From Lacrimispora xylanisolvens (GTDB lineage Bacteria; Bacillota; Clostridia; Lachnospirales; Lachnospiraceae), in the NCBI RefSeq assembly GCF_002934545.1, contig NZ_PTJA01000010.1:124001-188000 (forward strand): a DNA stretch of 64,000 nt, read 5' to 3'. The notes below the pieces were generated by a model. It saw only the letters and a program-made list of their open reading frames with translations. It was not told the origin of the DNA and searched no databases. This document shows, piece after piece, positions 43,470 through 51,961 of the stretch. Position numbers and translations under genes: made by a program. Within the stretch, counting starts at the first letter, position 1. Every line of letters starts with the position of its first letter.

Positions 43470-44255
43470 TTAAATATTATATTCCACTTGTGGTATGGTA
43501 CTGGCAAGATGAAGTTTTTCCAGTATGCTGCTGCGCATTACCATAAAGTCCTGGCTATTCTTCTGCCTGGGCCTTGGTAGTGAAATATTAATTATTTCAC
43601 TTATTTTTCCGGGGCGGGGAGACATGATCACGACCCTGTCACTCAAATACAACGCTTCCTCTACATCATGTGTTACCAAAATCATAGTCGTCTCATTTTT
43701 CTTCCACAGTTCCAGGATCTTATCCTGAAGATCCGCCCTTGTAAAAGCATCAAGAGCTCCCATTGGCTCATCTAAGAGCAATGCCACAGGATGATTGATC
43801 AATGATCTCGCAATGGCTACACGCTGGGCCATGCCTCCTGAAATCTGATGAGGAAACACTTCTTCAAACCCGTCAAGCCCGATCATGTTAATATATTGGG
43901 CAATTTCATTTTTATGCTTCTTATACACCCCTCTCGCCTTAAGTCCTGTGGCTATGTTCTTCTCGACCGTCAGCCATGGAAAAAGACTGCCTTGCTGGAA
44001 CACATATCCCCGGTCAGGATGTGGCCCCTTTATCTCCTCTCCTTCCAGTGTGATTACTCCGGATTCAGGTACATCTAACCCTGCCAAAAGACGCAGTAGT
44101 GTGGTTTTACCACATCCAGAGGGGCCAATGATGGATAGAAACTCCCCCCGTCTGATAGAAAGATTAATATCTTTAAGAGCATCCACCGTATGATTGTTGG
44201 CATCTACATAAGTACGGTCTACTGATTTTATTTCCATAAGTATTTCATTGCTCAT
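43470..44255 (-). CDS. ABC transporter ATP-binding protein (SsuB/TauB type)
   Basis: 261 aa from ATG 44255, overlapping the permease stop (ATGA). Walker A GPSGCGKTT, Q-loop FQQGSLFPWL, signature ISGGMAQR, Walker B LLLDEPMGALD, H-loop VTHDVEEA. Energises the importer of a sulfonate- or nitrate-like compound. Confidence 0.9.
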   Translation of the reverse strand: MSNEILMEIKSVDRTYVDANNHTVDALKDINLSIRRGEFLSIIGPSGCGKTTLLRLLAGLDVPESGVITLEGEEIKGPHPDRGYVFQQGSLFPWLTVEKNIATGLKARGVYKKHKNEIAQYINMIGLDGFEEVFPHQISGGMAQRVAIARSLINHPVALLLDEPMGALDAFTRADLQDKILELWKKNETTMILVTHDVEEALYLSDRVVIMSPRPGKISEIINISLPRPRQKNSQDFMVMRSSILEKLHLASTIPQVEYNI

Positions 44256-45253
44256 TTTACCAGCCCCCTTTGCCACCGCAGAACACGGTTTTGTATGAAA
44301 CCAATTCCCTTCATGATGGAGGAAAACAGCACTGCCATCACAATAATAGCTGCAAACACCTTATAATAAGCAGACCATACTTTTGATGCGTTGATGTAAT
44401 AGCCAAGTCCTCCTGGCTGCCCCATCATCTCAGACATGACCAGGGTCGTGAAGGCAAAACCATTTGCCGTTGAAATACCTGTAAAAATCTGGGGCATTGC
44501 ATGAGGGATTGCCACATGAAAGACCAGATACGGCGTTTTTGCCCCAAGGGTCCTGGCAACTTCGAAATGCACCTTTGGCGTACTTGCGATCCCCTGTGCC
44601 GTTAAAAATGCAACGGGAAACCAGGCGCAGATGACGATGAGAAATGCAGCCGCAGAGAAAGGATTGGGAAAAAGAGTCAGCGCAAAGGGCATCCATGCTA
44701 CTGCCGGTATGACTCCCGTAATCTTTAAAACCGGATACACCCAGTAATAGACCTTTGGGAACCAGCCTATTAAAATCCCGGTTCCTACACCAAACACGAC
44801 ACCAGATACGAACCCTACCGTAAAAAGTCGAAGGGAGTACAGAGTATTCTGAAAAATATAATCTCCCTCCATAAGAAACGACTCTATAATTTTAGTAGGT
44901 CCCGGAAAAAAAGGCTGAGGCAAAAGCAAAAGCTTCGTACCCAAAATATCCCACAATGCCAATGCTAACCCCATCGCCAGGCGAAATGGGACACGGCTTA
45001 AATATCTTTCCCTTAATTCCCCACGAAAAAATGAGTAAACTCCAATTGCCCCATAGAGAAATATAAGTCCGGCCAGCACCAGCCGGTATGCCTGATCGCC
45101 CGTAAGACTGACCGAATTGCTGACTGCATAGGATTTTATTTCAACAGATGCAGCCTGGGGAAAAAACAAATTAACCAGTACTGCGGCAAAAAATCCCGCA
45201 ATAGAGACCAGAGTCAGTAAAAAGTATTTTTTTAAAAATTGAATCTTATTCAT
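44252..45253 (-). CDS. ABC transporter permease (SsuC/TauC type) with N-terminal extension
   Basis: 333 aa from ATG 45253 (SD GGAGGAGG). The usual six-segment permease begins near residue 95; two or three extra membrane segments precede it, which is longer than a standard SsuC of about 250 aa. EAA-like loop VARTLGAKTPYLVFHVAIP near 240. Confidence 0.87.
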   Translation of the reverse strand: MNKIQFLKKYFLLTLVSIAGFFAAVLVNLFFPQAASVEIKSYAVSNSVSLTGDQAYRLVLAGLIFLYGAIGVYSFFRGELRERYLSRVPFRLAMGLALALWDILGTKLLLLPQPFFPGPTKIIESFLMEGDYIFQNTLYSLRLFTVGFVSGVVFGVGTGILIGWFPKVYYWVYPVLKITGVIPAVAWMPFALTLFPNPFSAAAFLIVICAWFPVAFLTAQGIASTPKVHFEVARTLGAKTPYLVFHVAIPHAMPQIFTGISTANGFAFTTLVMSEMMGQPGGLGYYINASKVWSAYYKVFAAIIVMAVLFSSIMKGIGFIQNRVLRWQRGLVK

Positions 45254-45286
45254 CCTTCTATCCTCCTCCAAAAGCATATTGTATAC

Positions 45287-46324
45287 TTATTTCACTTCTA
45301 CCTTCTGGTATATCTGATCTGCAAATGCGTCTGCATCATCTGTTTTAAGATATCCGATGTTTTTAAGCTCCGTTACAAAATACTTAACATCTTCTGCAAC
45401 GTGGGAACCTCCCGACTCCCGCTCCTTTATTGTGGGATACGCATAGCTGACTACAAGTTTTTCTGCCAGTTCTTTATCATCAATGGCAGAGTATTTTTTA
45501 TCAGAGATAATGGAAACGGCTTCCTTGGGGTTTTCAGCTATCCAGTTCTGGGCCTTTCTATAAGCACTTAACAGAGCAGATATCTTTTCTGGTTCAGAAT
45601 CCAGAACTTTGGAAGAAGCATAGAGAAAGCAGCAGTATTTCCCTGCAAACGCAGGATCTGTGGATAAATCGAATACTACCCGATAATCTCCGCTCTTTTC
45701 TGCGATGGATCCAAGAGGATCCCAAAGTGCAGCAACATCTACCTCACCGCTTTTTGCAGCTTCCAGTTCCAGATTCCCGTCTGAATAAGGCAGGAATGTA
45801 ACATCTCCATCCTGTGGTTTTGCTGAGATACCGGCCTTTTCCAGCCACAGACTGGCTACCTGGTGGGGAGTTCCTCCAACTTCATCGATTGCAATTTTCT
45901 TACCTTTAAAGTCTTCTACCGTTTTGATTGGAGAATCCTTTGGAACAACAAATTTAATACAGCCATTGTGCAGACCATCCACGACCTTTACTTTAACTCC
46001 CTCCTCAATGGAAGGAAAAAATTGAAAGTCTCCGTTTACAATTGGAATTGTGCCATTATTCAGTCCGATCTTACGTGTTTCACTATCTGCAGATATTAAG
46101 TTTACGTCAAACCCCTCCTCTGCAAAGAATCCTTTTTCATAAGCAATGTAGATAGGAGCACCGCAAAGAGCACCGTCTTTTCCAGGAATGTCAATTTTTC
46201 CATATTTGTATTGCGTCGTTCCTTCTGACGTATTGGAAGCATTCTTAGAACCACATGCCGTGACCCCTAATGCAAGGGCCAGAAAAAGTGCAAAAATACC
46301 AAAATCCTTCTTTCTTGTTATCAT
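45287..46324 (-). CDS. ABC transporter substrate-binding lipoprotein (NitT/TauT type)
   Basis: 345 aa from ATG 46324 (SD GGAGGAAA). Signal with GVTAC, lipid Cys24. Binding domain with APIYIAYEKGFFAEEGFDV near 55-75, typical of sulfonate/nitrate/taurine binders. The ligand is not decided by sequence; the cysteine-forming enzymes in the same operon favour an organosulfur compound. Confidence 0.87.
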   Translation of the reverse strand: MITRKKDFGIFALFLALALGVTACGSKNASNTSEGTTQYKYGKIDIPGKDGALCGAPIYIAYEKGFFAEEGFDVNLISADSETRKIGLNNGTIPIVNGDFQFFPSIEEGVKVKVVDGLHNGCIKFVVPKDSPIKTVEDFKGKKIAIDEVGGTPHQVASLWLEKAGISAKPQDGDVTFLPYSDGNLELEAAKSGEVDVAALWDPLGSIAEKSGDYRVVFDLSTDPAFAGKYCCFLYASSKVLDSEPEKISALLSAYRKAQNWIAENPKEAVSIISDKKYSAIDDKELAEKLVVSYAYPTIKERESGGSHVAEDVKYFVTELKNIGYLKTDDADAFADQIYQKVEVK

Positions 46325-46325
46325 A

Positions 46326-47078
46326 CTAAATTTCCTCCTTTTTTCCCCTCTCTGAGGCATTTAAATATACATCTGCAGCTGAAGCCAAAAAATCTTTATG
46401 TCTGCTATTTTCCTGGCACAAAGACAGTCGGCCTTTTTCCATTAGAAAAGTCCTGCTGCCAAAGTCCAGAACCTCCAGCTCATGAGTGACCATAATAATT
46501 CCCGTTCCATTTTCTGCTATTTCTTTTAACAATTTCATGATCTCCAGCGTTGTTTCTGCATCCAGATCACCGGTAGGCTCATCGGCAAGCAAATAGTCCG
46601 GATTATTGATCAGGGCTCTTGCAATGGCAACCCTCTTTAATTCTCCTCCGGAAAGGTGCTTTGGATATACATCAGATAAATGAGATATCCCGGTTTGTTT
46701 CAGTCTTAACCATGCCGGCTCCATTGAATTTTTTCCTCTGTTCCATAAATGAAAGGGTATTCTCACATTATCAAGCACGTTCAGGCTGGACAGTGCGCAG
46801 CTGCCTTGAGGAACATACCCTATTTTTGAATTGCGAAACGCCGATGCTTCATGATCCTTCATGGAAAAGATGTTGTTTCCATCTATCTCAATTTCTCCAG
46901 AGGTGGGAGTCAGCAGACCTGCAGCCATATTAAGCAATGTGCTCTTTCCGCTTCCGGAACGACCTATGATATTAATAAAATCCCCTTTATCCAGACTAAG
47001 ATTTACCTCATTGACCGCTTTAAATAATTCCTTTTTTCTTGCATACTCTTTGGTCACTTTTTTTAATTCAATGGCCAT
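46326..47078 (-). CDS. ABC transporter ATP-binding protein (LolD/MacB type)
   Basis: 250 aa. Walker A GRSGSGKST, Q-loop VPQGSCALSS, signature LSGGELKR, Walker B LLADEPTGDLD, H-loop VTHELEV. Pairs with the FtsX-type permease two bases upstream. One base separates its stop from the next start. Confidence 0.9.
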   Translation of the reverse strand: MAIELKKVTKEYARKKELFKAVNEVNLSLDKGDFINIIGRSGSGKSTLLNMAAGLLTPTSGEIEIDGNNIFSMKDHEASAFRNSKIGYVPQGSCALSSLNVLDNVRIPFHLWNRGKNSMEPAWLRLKQTGISHLSDVYPKHLSGGELKRVAIARALINNPDYLLADEPTGDLDAETTLEIMKLLKEIAENGTGIIMVTHELEVLDFGSRTFLMEKGRLSLCQENSRHKDFLASAADVYLNASERGKKEEI

Positions 47079-47079
47079 T

Positions 47080-48300
47080 TTATTCTCCTTCTCTTATCAA
47101 AACACAGGTTTCTGTCCTGCTCACCTTTCCCGCAGAATATATGGCTGCAAGGGGACCAGCTGCAATTGCGAGAACAAGATTACCCGCCAGCAGGCGTATG
47201 GAAGACATTAAATCCGGGAGCAGATAAGGGAGATGCAGCGACTCCCCAATGTATGTACTGAATGGAAAAACAACCAGCGAGGCCAGGAAAGCCCCCAGTA
47301 CTCCTCCAAGTATGCTGATCATCAGGGATTCCGTCAGTACAATTTTGCATAATTTCACTCTGGCAGCTCCCAGAGAACGTAAGAGCGCAAACTCTTTCTT
47401 CCTGCCATTCATAATAACAGTGAACATCACTGCCAGAACAAATACCGCTATGATCCAAAGAGCGCAGGCAACTGTATTAACAAAAGTGATCAGAACAGAG
47501 ATCTGATTTGCTGCAGAGAGAAACATATTTTTTGATTTTACTATGCTGATTCCTGATACCTGGCGCCTGATATTGGTCGTTACGGTATCCACATCATAGC
47601 CCTTCTTAAGCTTCACCAGTACAGTAGAAATTGATTGATCAATGTCTGTGCCATAAACATTAACGCTCAGATTCATTCCCGTTTTTTTTGCTCCCTCTAA
47701 CAACATCCTCATAGTATCCATATTGGCATATATGGAATAATCCATGCCCGTAGAAGTTTTTTCAAGCTGTGCTGCAACCGGGTAGGTGTCGTTAAAAAAC
47801 TTTAAGGTTCTGCTGTCATTTATTACAATATCACTGCCTGCAATCAGCTGTCCGGTCTCCAGCTTTCTGCCATATACTTTTGTAATCCATGGCTTTATTA
47901 CAAAATCTGAGTCCGGATCAAACCCAATTACCTGAACCGGAACCGAACAGCAGGCTGCGGAAAGAGTGGATAAATACAATTGGGGCGATACCTCCTCAAC
48001 TCCCTGTATCTCCTTAATCTGTTGTTCCATTGACCGGTCAAAATAAAAACGGCTGGGCTCCCCGGAAAGAATAATTCCTTCATACTGTGATTCATGTTCA
48101 AGCGGCACCACCGCCAGATCTGCTCCAAGCCGGTTCTTTAAGCTGTATAACCCGTTTTTCAGGCTCTGTGACAAGATGGCGCCTCCATACATGGTAAAGG
48201 AAAGCACGGCTACAACCATCACAAGACAGACAGTTCGGAAAGGATTACTACGCAGATTATTCTTTGACAGCTGCCTGGTGGTCAGAGGTTTCAGGCCCAT
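47080..48300 (-). CDS. FtsX-type ABC transporter permease (MacB-like)
   Basis: 406 aa. Membrane segment near 25-45, an extracellular domain of about 210 residues, then three segments near 265-385, with the FtsX signature LRSLGAARVKLCKIVL. Such MacB/LolC-like permeases usually work as mechanotransducers or lipoprotein/peptide exporters. Its start overlaps the DUF4418 gene by 44 bp. Confidence 0.88.
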   Translation of the reverse strand: MGLKPLTTRQLSKNNLRSNPFRTVCLVMVVAVLSFTMYGGAILSQSLKNGLYSLKNRLGADLAVVPLEHESQYEGIILSGEPSRFYFDRSMEQQIKEIQGVEEVSPQLYLSTLSAACCSVPVQVIGFDPDSDFVIKPWITKVYGRKLETGQLIAGSDIVINDSRTLKFFNDTYPVAAQLEKTSTGMDYSIYANMDTMRMLLEGAKKTGMNLSVNVYGTDIDQSISTVLVKLKKGYDVDTVTTNIRRQVSGISIVKSKNMFLSAANQISVLITFVNTVACALWIIAVFVLAVMFTVIMNGRKKEFALLRSLGAARVKLCKIVLTESLMISILGGVLGAFLASLVVFPFSTYIGESLHLPYLLPDLMSSIRLLAGNLVLAIAAGPLAAIYSAGKVSRTETCVLIREGE

Positions 48301-48790
48301 ATGGTCTTCCTCCTATCCTGTTTGTTTTATATAGATTGATTCCATTCATAACAGAACAAACAATTACCGAGACACTAATAATAACCAGTGCAGGAAGAGT
48401 CAGTGAACGGCAATCCATTCGTGTGCTGCCGCAAACTCCTATCAGAATCGTGGGAAACAGCAACGATAAGATCCCACTTAGTCCAATTGCTGCATTCAGT
48501 CCAAAACGTGTCTGCCTACTGTCAAAAAGAGTTAATAAAAATCCTTCAAATGCTATCAGCAATCCCACCCCAAGCTCTGCCCTTGCGGTCCAATGACATT
48601 TCATGGAAGTAGTTTCTTTCATATTTCCCATGTGAGGTTCACTCATATCCTTGTTTTTCTCTGAACCAGTTTTTGTTGCTTCTTCGCCGAACTCCGTAAT
48701 CCTGCAAACCGGAAAAATCGTTTGTGGCCCCAGTGCAATCAGTAACCCTAAAGCTAAAAAAACTATTCCAGAAACTAATCTATTTTTCAC
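48257..48790 (-). CDS. DUF4418 family membrane protein
   Basis: 177 aa. Four predicted membrane segments (about 5-23, 70-85, 95-112, 125-145) and the family-typical GPQTIFPVC and KCHWTARAELGVG motifs. Function unknown; the family commonly accompanies FtsX/LolD-type ABC genes in clostridia. First gene of the eight-gene operon. Its last 44 bp overlap the FtsX gene in another frame. Confidence 0.75.
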   Translation of the reverse strand: MKNRLVSGIVFLALGLLIALGPQTIFPVCRITEFGEEATKTGSEKNKDMSEPHMGNMKETTSMKCHWTARAELGVGLLIAFEGFLLTLFDSRQTRFGLNAAIGLSGILSLLFPTILIGVCGSTRMDCRSLTLPALVIISVSVIVCSVMNGINLYKTNRIGGRPYGPETSDHQAAVKE

Positions 48791-48840
48791 ACTATATCCT
48801 CTCTAAACTGAAAGGCACATACCAAAGAAAAACCCCTTTG

Positions 48841-48892
48841 TACCTGCCATCTGCCAGCTGGTTTCATTGTAGAAACAAATGCTGTCATGGTA
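48841..48892 (-). promoter_or_regulatory. Folded leader upstream of the sulfur/ABC operon
   Basis: Three nested helices: TGCCAT/ATGGTA (one G-T pair), CAGC/GCTG and GTTTC/GAAAC. It lies 50-100 bp before the first start codon on the transcribed strand. No S-box or T-box consensus is seen. Confidence 0.35.
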
Positions 48893-48973
48893 TTCCAAGC
48901 AGACAAATATAGCGTATGATGCGCTTCCCCTTAAAATAAAACCATATTTTCATCTCATATCCCTCATATACAG

Positions 48974-49017
48974 AAATAAAAAAAGGCAGCCCGGATAATT
49001 CTGTTCCGGACTGCCTT
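48974..49017 (-). terminator. Terminator of the 36-aa peptide gene
   Basis: Stem GGCAGCCCGGA/TCCGGACTGCC with one mismatch; on the minus strand it is followed by TTTTTTTATTT. Confidence 0.85.
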
Positions 49018-49046
49018 ATGTGGCATTCGCAAGAAAAAAATTCGAC

Positions 49047-49157
49047 TTATCCGTCAGAAATACAATATTTAACCATAGCAAAACAAGGCATACAGCAACA
49101 CTGAATGCCCATAACAAAATAAGTAGTACAATAACCTGTAAATACTCTGTTTTCCAT
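49047..49157 (-). CDS. Cysteine-rich small peptide
   Basis: 36 aa from ATG 49157 with AAAGGAG upstream. Six cysteines at 10, 20, 21, 22, 25 and 32, including a CCC triplet in QCCCMPCFAMVKYC; otherwise aromatic and hydrophobic, with few charges. It stands alone between a perfect promoter and a strong terminator, so it is probably well expressed. No family recognised. It may be a metal-binding peptide, a membrane-active peptide or a modified-peptide precursor, but I see no modification enzyme close by. Confidence 0.65.
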   Translation of the reverse strand: MENRVFTGYCTTYFVMGIQCCCMPCFAMVKYCISDG

Positions 49158-49210
49158 AGTTAAATTCTCCTTTCCTGCGTAATACCTCTTTACATACTAG
49201 ATTTATATGT

Positions 49211-49239
49211 ATTATATGTATCAATATTCCTCTTGTCAA
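49211..49239 (-). promoter_or_regulatory. Perfect consensus promoter of the Cys-rich peptide gene
   Basis: On the minus strand: TTGACA (49239-49234), 17-bp spacer, TATAAT (49216-49211). All twelve positions match sigma-A consensus. Start expected near 49204. Confidence 0.85.
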
Positions 49240-49432
49240 TTCATAATAAAACAGTTTTATTTTTTTCGTGTTTATCGCCAAATAATTAATGAATTACATG
49301 GTCTTTTGTTGGTTATTATTACACGTATTTCATATATTCAATATATTTTCTAGAAATAACCACTGTTCTATTAAAAAGTCAGAATAAATCCAGTTCAAGA
49401 TCAGCTGCATACACGCTCCATTTTAAGTACAA

Positions 49433-49472
49433 AAATAAGGGCACACTTTATTTAAAAAAGTGTACCCTTATC
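49433..49472. terminator. Terminator of the phosphoesterase operon
   Basis: ATAAGGG-c-ACACTT/AAGTGT-a-CCCTTAT stem with a T-rich tail on the minus strand. Bidirectional in form. Confidence 0.8.
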
Positions 49473-49512
49473 CATTATAATCTGACTATCTATAAAGGTT
49501 CGATGCTCAGGT

Positions 49513-50007
49513 TTATTCTTTATCCAGGAAATTCAGTGTAAAATGGGCTTCTCCCTGCTCATCCAGTTCCATAATCATATAAGAGGGTCTTCTGCCTTCC
49601 TGGCGTGGATAGGACATACTACCGGGATTTAAAATTATGATCCCGTTATGTACCTCATAAAATGGTCTGTGGGTATGCCCGAACATGGCGATCTGAATAT
49701 TACGCTCCATGGCTTCCGCTTCCAGCCGCTCCACTCCAAGAGATACATTATAATAATGTCCATGAGTCAGAAGTATCCGGTAACTGCCCAGCTTGATTTC
49801 TTCCTCCCGTTCCAGATCAGAGAAAAAATCATTGTTACCAAGAACCATATGCAGTTCACAGCCCTCATCCAGCCAGCTCTCAATCTTCTTTTCACTTCCT
49901 TCGGAATCTCCCAGATGAATCAGCATGTCAAAAGGTTTATTCTCTTGGATCACCCGTAAGAGATTCTCATCCCTGCGGTGAGTATCACTGACAATCAGTA
50001 CTTTCAT
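49513..50007 (-). CDS. YfcE/MJ0936-family metallophosphoesterase
   Basis: 164 aa. Metal motifs in order: VSDTH, LGDSEGS, GNND, THGH and FGHTH; ends with the family's ILNPGSMSYPR. Start lies 23 bp inside the end of the rdgB gene, so the two are coupled. Physiological substrate unknown. Confidence 0.9.
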   Translation of the reverse strand: MKVLIVSDTHRRDENLLRVIQENKPFDMLIHLGDSEGSEKKIESWLDEGCELHMVLGNNDFFSDLEREEEIKLGSYRILLTHGHYYNVSLGVERLEAEAMERNIQIAMFGHTHRPFYEVHNGIIILNPGSMSYPRQEGRRPSYMIMELDEQGEAHFTLNFLDKE

Positions 50008-50617
50008 GACGCTCCTCTCCCAACTGCTCTTTCAGCTTATCTTTCATGGCTTCCAGCGCCTTTCCCCTGTGACTGATCCTGTTTTTCTGATCCATGGTAA
50101 GCTCTGCTGCAGTCATATGAAATTCCGGTATATAAAGAATGGGATCATAACCAAATCCTTCCCCGCCAGCCGGCTTGTCCGCAACCAGACCTTCCATGGC
50201 TGCCTCCGTATGAAGGACCCTGCCGTCAGGAAGAATCGCAGCAATGTTGCAAACAAAGCGTGCACTTCTATCCTCTCCCTCAAAGAGAGCAGCACGGTTT
50301 AATATGGTCTGATTTTTAATCTCGTAGGAAGTCTCCTCCCCCATGTAACGGGCAGAGTAAATTCCAGGCTCTCCGCCCAGGCAGTCTACTACCAGTCCGG
50401 AATCATCAGCAAGAACGATTCCTCCAGACTTTTTCCACACTGACATGGCTTTTATCTCAGCGTTTTCCCCAAATGTAGTTCCGTTTTCCTCAATATCAAG
50501 GCAAATGCCAGCCTCTTTCATGGAGCAGACTTCCATTCCAAGATCCTTTAATATTTCACGGATTTCCCGCATTTTTCCTTCGTTCCCGGTTGCAAAAATT
50601 ATTCTGTTCTCCCTCAT
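49985..50617 (-). CDS. rdgB: XTP/dITP diphosphatase (Ham1/RdgB)
   Basis: 210 aa. Cleans the nucleotide pool by hydrolysing (d)ITP and XTP. Motifs FATGNEGKMREI near residue 10, LADDSGLVVDCLGGEPG near 70-85, and GFGYDPIL and SHRGKAL toward the end. Overlaps the phosphoesterase gene by 23 bp. Confidence 0.93.
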   Translation of the reverse strand: MRENRIIFATGNEGKMREIREILKDLGMEVCSMKEAGICLDIEENGTTFGENAEIKAMSVWKKSGGIVLADDSGLVVDCLGGEPGIYSARYMGEETSYEIKNQTILNRAALFEGEDRSARFVCNIAAILPDGRVLHTEAAMEGLVADKPAGGEGFGYDPILYIPEFHMTAAELTMDQKNRISHRGKALEAMKDKLKEQLGEERHESTDCQ

Positions 50618-50641
50618 CTGTTCTCTCCTTCAAACCTTTTT

Positions 50642-51961
50642 CTATTGGGCAGCTGTATATGCCTTCAGACACAAATTGCAGTTCTGCTTTTCTTCCACCC
50701 GCTCCCACACTTTGCCGTCAGCACTGATATAACCCTCCCCGTCAGATAAATCTACAAAGGTTCTTCCGTCCCCTGCATCATATTCAATGGCTGCAGGGTG
50801 AACTGTATCGGGAGTGGTAATTTTCACAATTACTGCAAACCGCTCTCCCTTTTTTAATTTCAGTTCCTTTTTTGTTTTTTTATCAAATGATACGGTATAA
50901 TAACCGGCATTTTCAAACGCCCCGTCTGTCAGGAAAATCTTCCGGTCGAACTCATTCCCCTCTGTAATATCAGATTCTTTTCCTGTCTGACGTACTGCGT
51001 AAATCTCATAAGAAGTACCAGGAGCTGTAGCATAAAATCCTACCGCCTTTAAATACTGGGATTCTTCTGCTTCATAGACATTGGAAAACCATGCGGTATC
51101 ATTCCCATAGCCCAGCTGGCCAACCCAGCCCCGTAAATCCGACTGATAGATTCTGTCATATCTGCCCGGATCTTCTACTTCAGAGTATACAATGTTATTC
51201 ATACCGATATTGGAATCATAATAGGATACATAAAAAAAGCCCTGGTCCCCGAATCCGTCTCCCCAGCTGTTCATGCAGATAAATGCACCATCACCATTTA
51301 CCGGGACATTAAAATTCTCTCTGGAAAATCCATCATCCCAGCCAATAATTACGGAATCGTGATTGGGCGGTTCCGAGCCTATGTAGCAATAAGCGGACGC
51401 AGACTCATTATAACTGGCTGACTTACTCCTGTCTCCATTCATGGCGGTATAGAGGGAGCTCTGGACTCCTCCGTAACGAAGAACCGCCCGCTTAATCTTC
51501 TCGTAATCTTTCCCCGGTATCATCTGGATTTCCTGAACATGCTTTACCGCTTTAAGACCTTTGGGAGATGTTCCATCACCATAAGGATCCTCTGACTCCA
51601 GTACCGGTCCCTGCCAGGAAAGAAGGTATGCCATGGACATGGTATATTCTCCTCCTTCTTCCTGTGGAATACAAAACCCATTATTTAAGGACATATGGTC
51701 CTCGGACAAATCAAGTGATTCCTCTGGTAACAATCTGGCCTCCAATGCCTGTAACGATGCAAACGCCCAGCAGGTACCAAGGGAACCCTGATTTTTCACT
51801 GCCGGAGCGCGGCCATTTTTCCTTCCGTCATAGACAGCCGGAAGCTGCCCTGTATCTGGATTATCTGCCTGTAATGGTACAAAATAGTCCGCCGCCAGGA
51901 CGGCTGCTGTGCACAACACAGCAAGAAAAAGGGCAAACCGGGTTTTATTTTTCAAACTCAT
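50642..51961 (-). CDS. Exported papain-like (C1) cysteine protease
   Basis: 439 aa. N-terminal hydrophobic segment (about 9-25) for export or anchoring. Peptidase C1 domain: Cys in QGSLGTCWAFAS near residue 65, His in NHDSVIIGWDDGF near 200, Asn in CMNSWGDGFGDQGFFYVSY near 235. The C-terminal 150 residues form a lectin-like beta domain seen in clostridial C1 peptidases. Overlaps the methyltransferase gene by 17 bp. Confidence 0.85.
   Translation of the reverse strand: MSLKNKTRFALFLAVLCTAAVLAADYFVPLQADNPDTGQLPAVYDGRKNGRAPAVKNQGSLGTCWAFASLQALEARLLPEESLDLSEDHMSLNNGFCIPQEEGGEYTMSMAYLLSWQGPVLESEDPYGDGTSPKGLKAVKHVQEIQMIPGKDYEKIKRAVLRYGGVQSSLYTAMNGDRSKSASYNESASAYCYIGSEPPNHDSVIIGWDDGFSRENFNVPVNGDGAFICMNSWGDGFGDQGFFYVSYYDSNIGMNNIVYSEVEDPGRYDRIYQSDLRGWVGQLGYGNDTAWFSNVYEAEESQYLKAVGFYATAPGTSYEIYAVRQTGKESDITEGNEFDRKIFLTDGAFENAGYYTVSFDKKTKKELKLKKGERFAVIVKITTPDTVHPAAIEYDAGDGRTFVDLSDGEGYISADGKVWERVEEKQNCNLCLKAYTAAQ

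Noticed and set aside
48791-48960. S-box (SAM) riboswitch or T-box before the sulfur operon
   Set aside because: No T-box AGGGTGGNACCGCG element or S-box core was found on the transcribed strand.
49069-49281. 70-codon frame opposite/around the Cys-rich peptide
   Set aside because: It starts within the promoter in a different frame; the 36-codon frame has the ribosome site and fits the transcript.
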